This document shows, in pieces, positions 61,261 through 64,000 of a stretch of 64,000 bases of DNA. The notes below the pieces were generated by a model. It was not told the DNA's origin. It saw only the letters and a program-made list of their open reading frames with translations, and searched no databases. The stretch lies in the NCBI RefSeq assembly GCF_036370855.1, contig NC_088099.1:30400501-30464500 (forward strand). The letters run 5' to 3'. Positions within the stretch are counted from its first letter, which is position 1; every line of letters begins with the position of its first letter. A program made the position numbers and the translations under genes. This DNA comes from Dromaius novaehollandiae. Lineage: Eukaryota; Chordata; Aves; Casuariiformes; Dromaiidae.

Positions 61261-63653
61261 TCAAAAATGAACAAATACAATTCATTTTTAAGCCCTGTGC
61301 AGGTGTTTTAGGTGGAAAGGGTTGGTAACAAAGCAGAATCATGCTAAACAGTATTGAAGGAAGGGAATAGTTAGGTGCCTTAAGGGCTGAAAAAAAAATC
61401 AGTTTAGAAATCATAACGATCTTTAGTCTACACTGCCAACCCTGTGTACAATATTGGTTGGCAGGTGAGAGAACACAAACAGAATGACAAGTTTGCATCA
61501 GTGAAATCAGTTCGCATCATAAAAATATTATACCGATTTGAGGGAAACGTTCAAGAGAAACACATTCAGCATAGAAAAACAGGGAATTGAAGCTGGGGAA
61601 TGTGCAATAGCTTGGCCATTTAGCTACTAAGCTTCTAGGAAACTGCCTGCTGCTATAACGGCTCCAATTAAAAAGGCAAAATTGGGTGCATTATATTCAA
61701 AGACCATAAAGCATCCCAAAAGAGTAAGGAGGACTAACTCCCTGGGAGTGGAAAAGGATGGTGCCTCTCTGAGACACGATCGCTCCCTGAACTCATCCTG
61801 ATGTGGTGCAGCTCTCATCTGCCACACAACAGAAATCTGCCGTGTTCAACAATTCATTTACCTTGCTAGAAAAACAACTCAATTCAGCAAACTCCCAAAT
61901 TCACTCGATGCAGCTGCTCTCTATCCCCTTGTTGCAGTTTAATGAAATGTGCTGACTGAGCTGTTTCATAGTAAATATTAGTTATAGCAGAGCTTGCCTC
62001 CCAAATTGAGTCTTTTTGGAGCCAGAGGGTTCTGCAGCACCATGGCACTGACACAGAGTCGCCCATAACTCAAAAATAATAAAATACCATTGGAGGGCAC
62101 AGAGGTTATTGCCATCAGCAGCTCCCTATGGAAGTGTAAATCATCTGAACAAAGCTTACCCTTTTTTGAGAACTTACTTCAGGCTGAAATCACAATATAT
62201 ACAGGATACCAGTGTCTTACACGGTGTATGAAGATGGTACCTTTCAGCTCCTTCGTTTAACCTTGCTTCACAAATGAGTGAACCCTGAACAGGCTGCTCT
62301 TTCCAGATGAAGATAAGAAAGATCCCTCAAAACTCTGACAATTTGTCTTTGAGGAAGTTTAAACCTTTGGGCTATCAGCTTGCTGACCATTTGATAAGTC
62401 ATGTGGATTAACTGTGAAGTGCACTGTGCACTGAAGTTCAGAGGGATAGACTGTGGGAAAAGACAGTGAAATTCGATGGAAAATCATTTTTCAGAGCAGC
62501 AGCAGGTCCAGGCCTTTGCTCTACACACAGGTTATGACATTTTTGTCACTGTGAGTAAAATGTGGAAAACACTGGACAACAAGCAAATTAAATTAATTTT
62601 CAATTCCACTGTACATGTTTTCAATAATGTGGCAGTGTGTCACCTTCAGAAATGTCAGAGCATCTATAAACCAGTGTTTCCATGCAGTCCCAGCAACCCT
62701 GGCAGTGAAGTTTTTCCTACAAAAGTCACTGGGAACATAATTCAAAGCTTGCTGCTCAGAGCAGAAACATACTGCTTAACAAAATGTGCCCATCCCATCA
62801 AAAAAAAGCAGCCAAAAGCTAGAAGTATACTTACTAATCCACACAAGGTGAAATGAGTCAGTTGTGACTCTTGATCCCAAATGTTTTTTCTAAGTGAACT
62901 GACACTTCTTCTAAGTTTTCAGACATTGAAGATAAAATGTTATTTCAATGTACAGCTCTTGTCTGAGACCTGGTACATCATGCTCAGTAAATATTTTTAA
63001 AAGTTTGTATAATTTCCTGAATTTGCAGAACTTTAATAGAAAACAAAAATTAAATTGTTCTACTTAATTACTTGTTTTGAACTGAAATTACAATGTTTCT
63101 TTGCAATGAAAAACAGAGGTTGGAGATGAAAAAAGGCTGTTAGACCACTGTTTGGTTTTTATGGCTGAAAGTCCTTCCTGTGCATTTTGAGGTGTATGGT
63201 CCAGCTGAGTTCTAGGTGTCCCAAGTGATGACCTTTCCCTATTTCATTTTGAAGACTAGCCTAGCTCTTAATATACTACCAATTTCTGCAAGATATTTGA
63301 TTTACACTTTCCCTATTTTACTTTCAGCTCCTTATTCATATTGTTAACAACATTCAAACTATTTACACCTTTCAATAGAAGCCCCTCATATACCTACACT
63401 GTGCTAGATGCTACTGTTGTGTATTACTTTTATGCCCTTTCTTCCTACCGGAGTAAGTTTACGATGTCTGTGACGGAAGTTGCTATAATTTAAGTAGCTC
63501 GTCTTAGGTGGAATTGATATTACCTGAAAGATTACAACAGTGCTAGGTAGGAACTAGCCACTTTTCCATGTAATATTTGTGGTGTTCTTTTCTGCTGAGG
63601 GTACAGCCCATTCAAGGATTTCCGGCTTTCTTGCTGTGCGTACAGCTCAGGTT

Positions 63654-63681
63654 TCCAGATACCCACGCGTGGGTATCTGGA
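63654..63681. repeat. 28-bp perfect palindrome
   Basis: The left half TCCAGATACCCACG is followed at once by its exact reverse complement, with no spacer and the centre at ACGCGT. Because of this symmetry, frames on both strands read the same peptide DTHAWVSG across it. It is too long and perfect for ordinary chance in 64 kb. Confidence 0.97.
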
Positions 63682-64000
63682 GCACATGAAGACACGACAC
63701 AACCACACAATTGTTTCCCAGATCTTGGCAGTGAAGAGCTGTGGAAAACCAGCTTTGGGGAACGTTTCTTCTTACCCTTCACACTACCACAGTTTGGCAA
63801 AAAATCTCATCTCTCTAAGACCCTCAAACTTGTCTTGGACTATAGAGGCCTCACAGAGTTTGTCTGCGCCACTGATTAATTTGGATTTATTACTTCTCTG
63901 GAGAGCCATATGCTTTCTTTCTGCCATGCACCTGAGTCTACTTTAAACATAGGCAGAATATAAAAAAACAAGATTCATTCTAATAAGGCAAAGAGTTAAG

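Larger units (their letters stand above)
45855..64000 (-). other. Large RBMS3 intron (continues past the right edge)
   Basis: From the acceptor of the 45774-45854 exon to the end of the window there is no further recognisable RBMS3 coding exon. The preceding linker segment (expected to end in ...LSLGTTGT) is absent, so I read these 18 kb as one intron. It contains repeats, inverted repeats and candidate small exons listed separately. Open frames on either strand (up to 126 codons, 62476-62853) lack family resemblance. Confidence 0.75.

Noticed and set aside
62476..62853. 126-codon open frame in the right part, plus strand.
   Set aside because: It contains no known motif and lies antisense within an RBMS3 intron. 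Treated as chance.
63577..63879. Opposite-strand frames that share the peptide DTHAWVSG.
   Set aside because: The shared peptide is a by-product of the 28-bp palindrome and not evidence of related proteins.
1..64000. CRISPR arrays, tRNA or rRNA genes, bacterial-type operons, phage or novel defence systems.
   Set aside because: No regularly spaced repeats, no RNA gene signatures and no clustered long ORFs. The sequence is vertebrate nuclear DNA, so such systems are not expected.

Overview
This is a gene-poor, AT-rich stretch of vertebrate nuclear DNA, most probably from a bird. The main evidence is a long, degenerate CR1 non-LTR retrotransposon at about 4.97-8.74 kb, whose 3' tail is of the avian CR1 type. 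Other interspersed repeats are few, with only short, strongly diverged traces of older amniote repeats (MIR-like and L2-like tails). There are no bacterial-style operons, rRNA or tRNA genes, and no CRISPR.

The one host gene I can prove is RBMS3 (RNA-binding motif, single-stranded-interacting protein 3), on the minus strand. Two consecutive coding exons near its C-terminus are present: 45774-45854 (27 codons) and 43108-43239 (43 codons plus a stop, with an alternative splice donor overlapping the stop). Both have proper AG/GT borders with polypyrimidine tracts, and they join in phase 0. The exons for the two RRM domains and the N-terminus are not in the window and must lie beyond the right edge. 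The region 45.9-64.0 kb is therefore read as part of one large RBMS3 intron. It holds two L2/CR1-like relics, one old CR1 fragment, homopolymer runs, a striking 28-bp perfect palindrome at 63.65 kb, and three candidate small exons that need RNA evidence.

Left of 43.1 kb lies the 3' side of RBMS3. A canonical AATAAA lies about 70 nt downstream of the in-frame stop in the last visible coding exon, so a short, intronically polyadenylated transcript is possible. A spliced form ending one residue later (the known ...SKP end) would need another exon that I could not place with confidence. Region 31-43 kb is very AT-rich with many A/T homopolymers and could include long 3' UTR sequence or conserved noncoding elements, but this cannot be shown from sequence alone. 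Region 1-31 kb looks intergenic or deep 3' flank: apart from the CR1 element, a GC-rich patch at 16.4-16.9 kb and microsatellites at 20.8 and 22.0 kb, I see no supportable genes. The open reading frames there are short and unrelated to any family I know.
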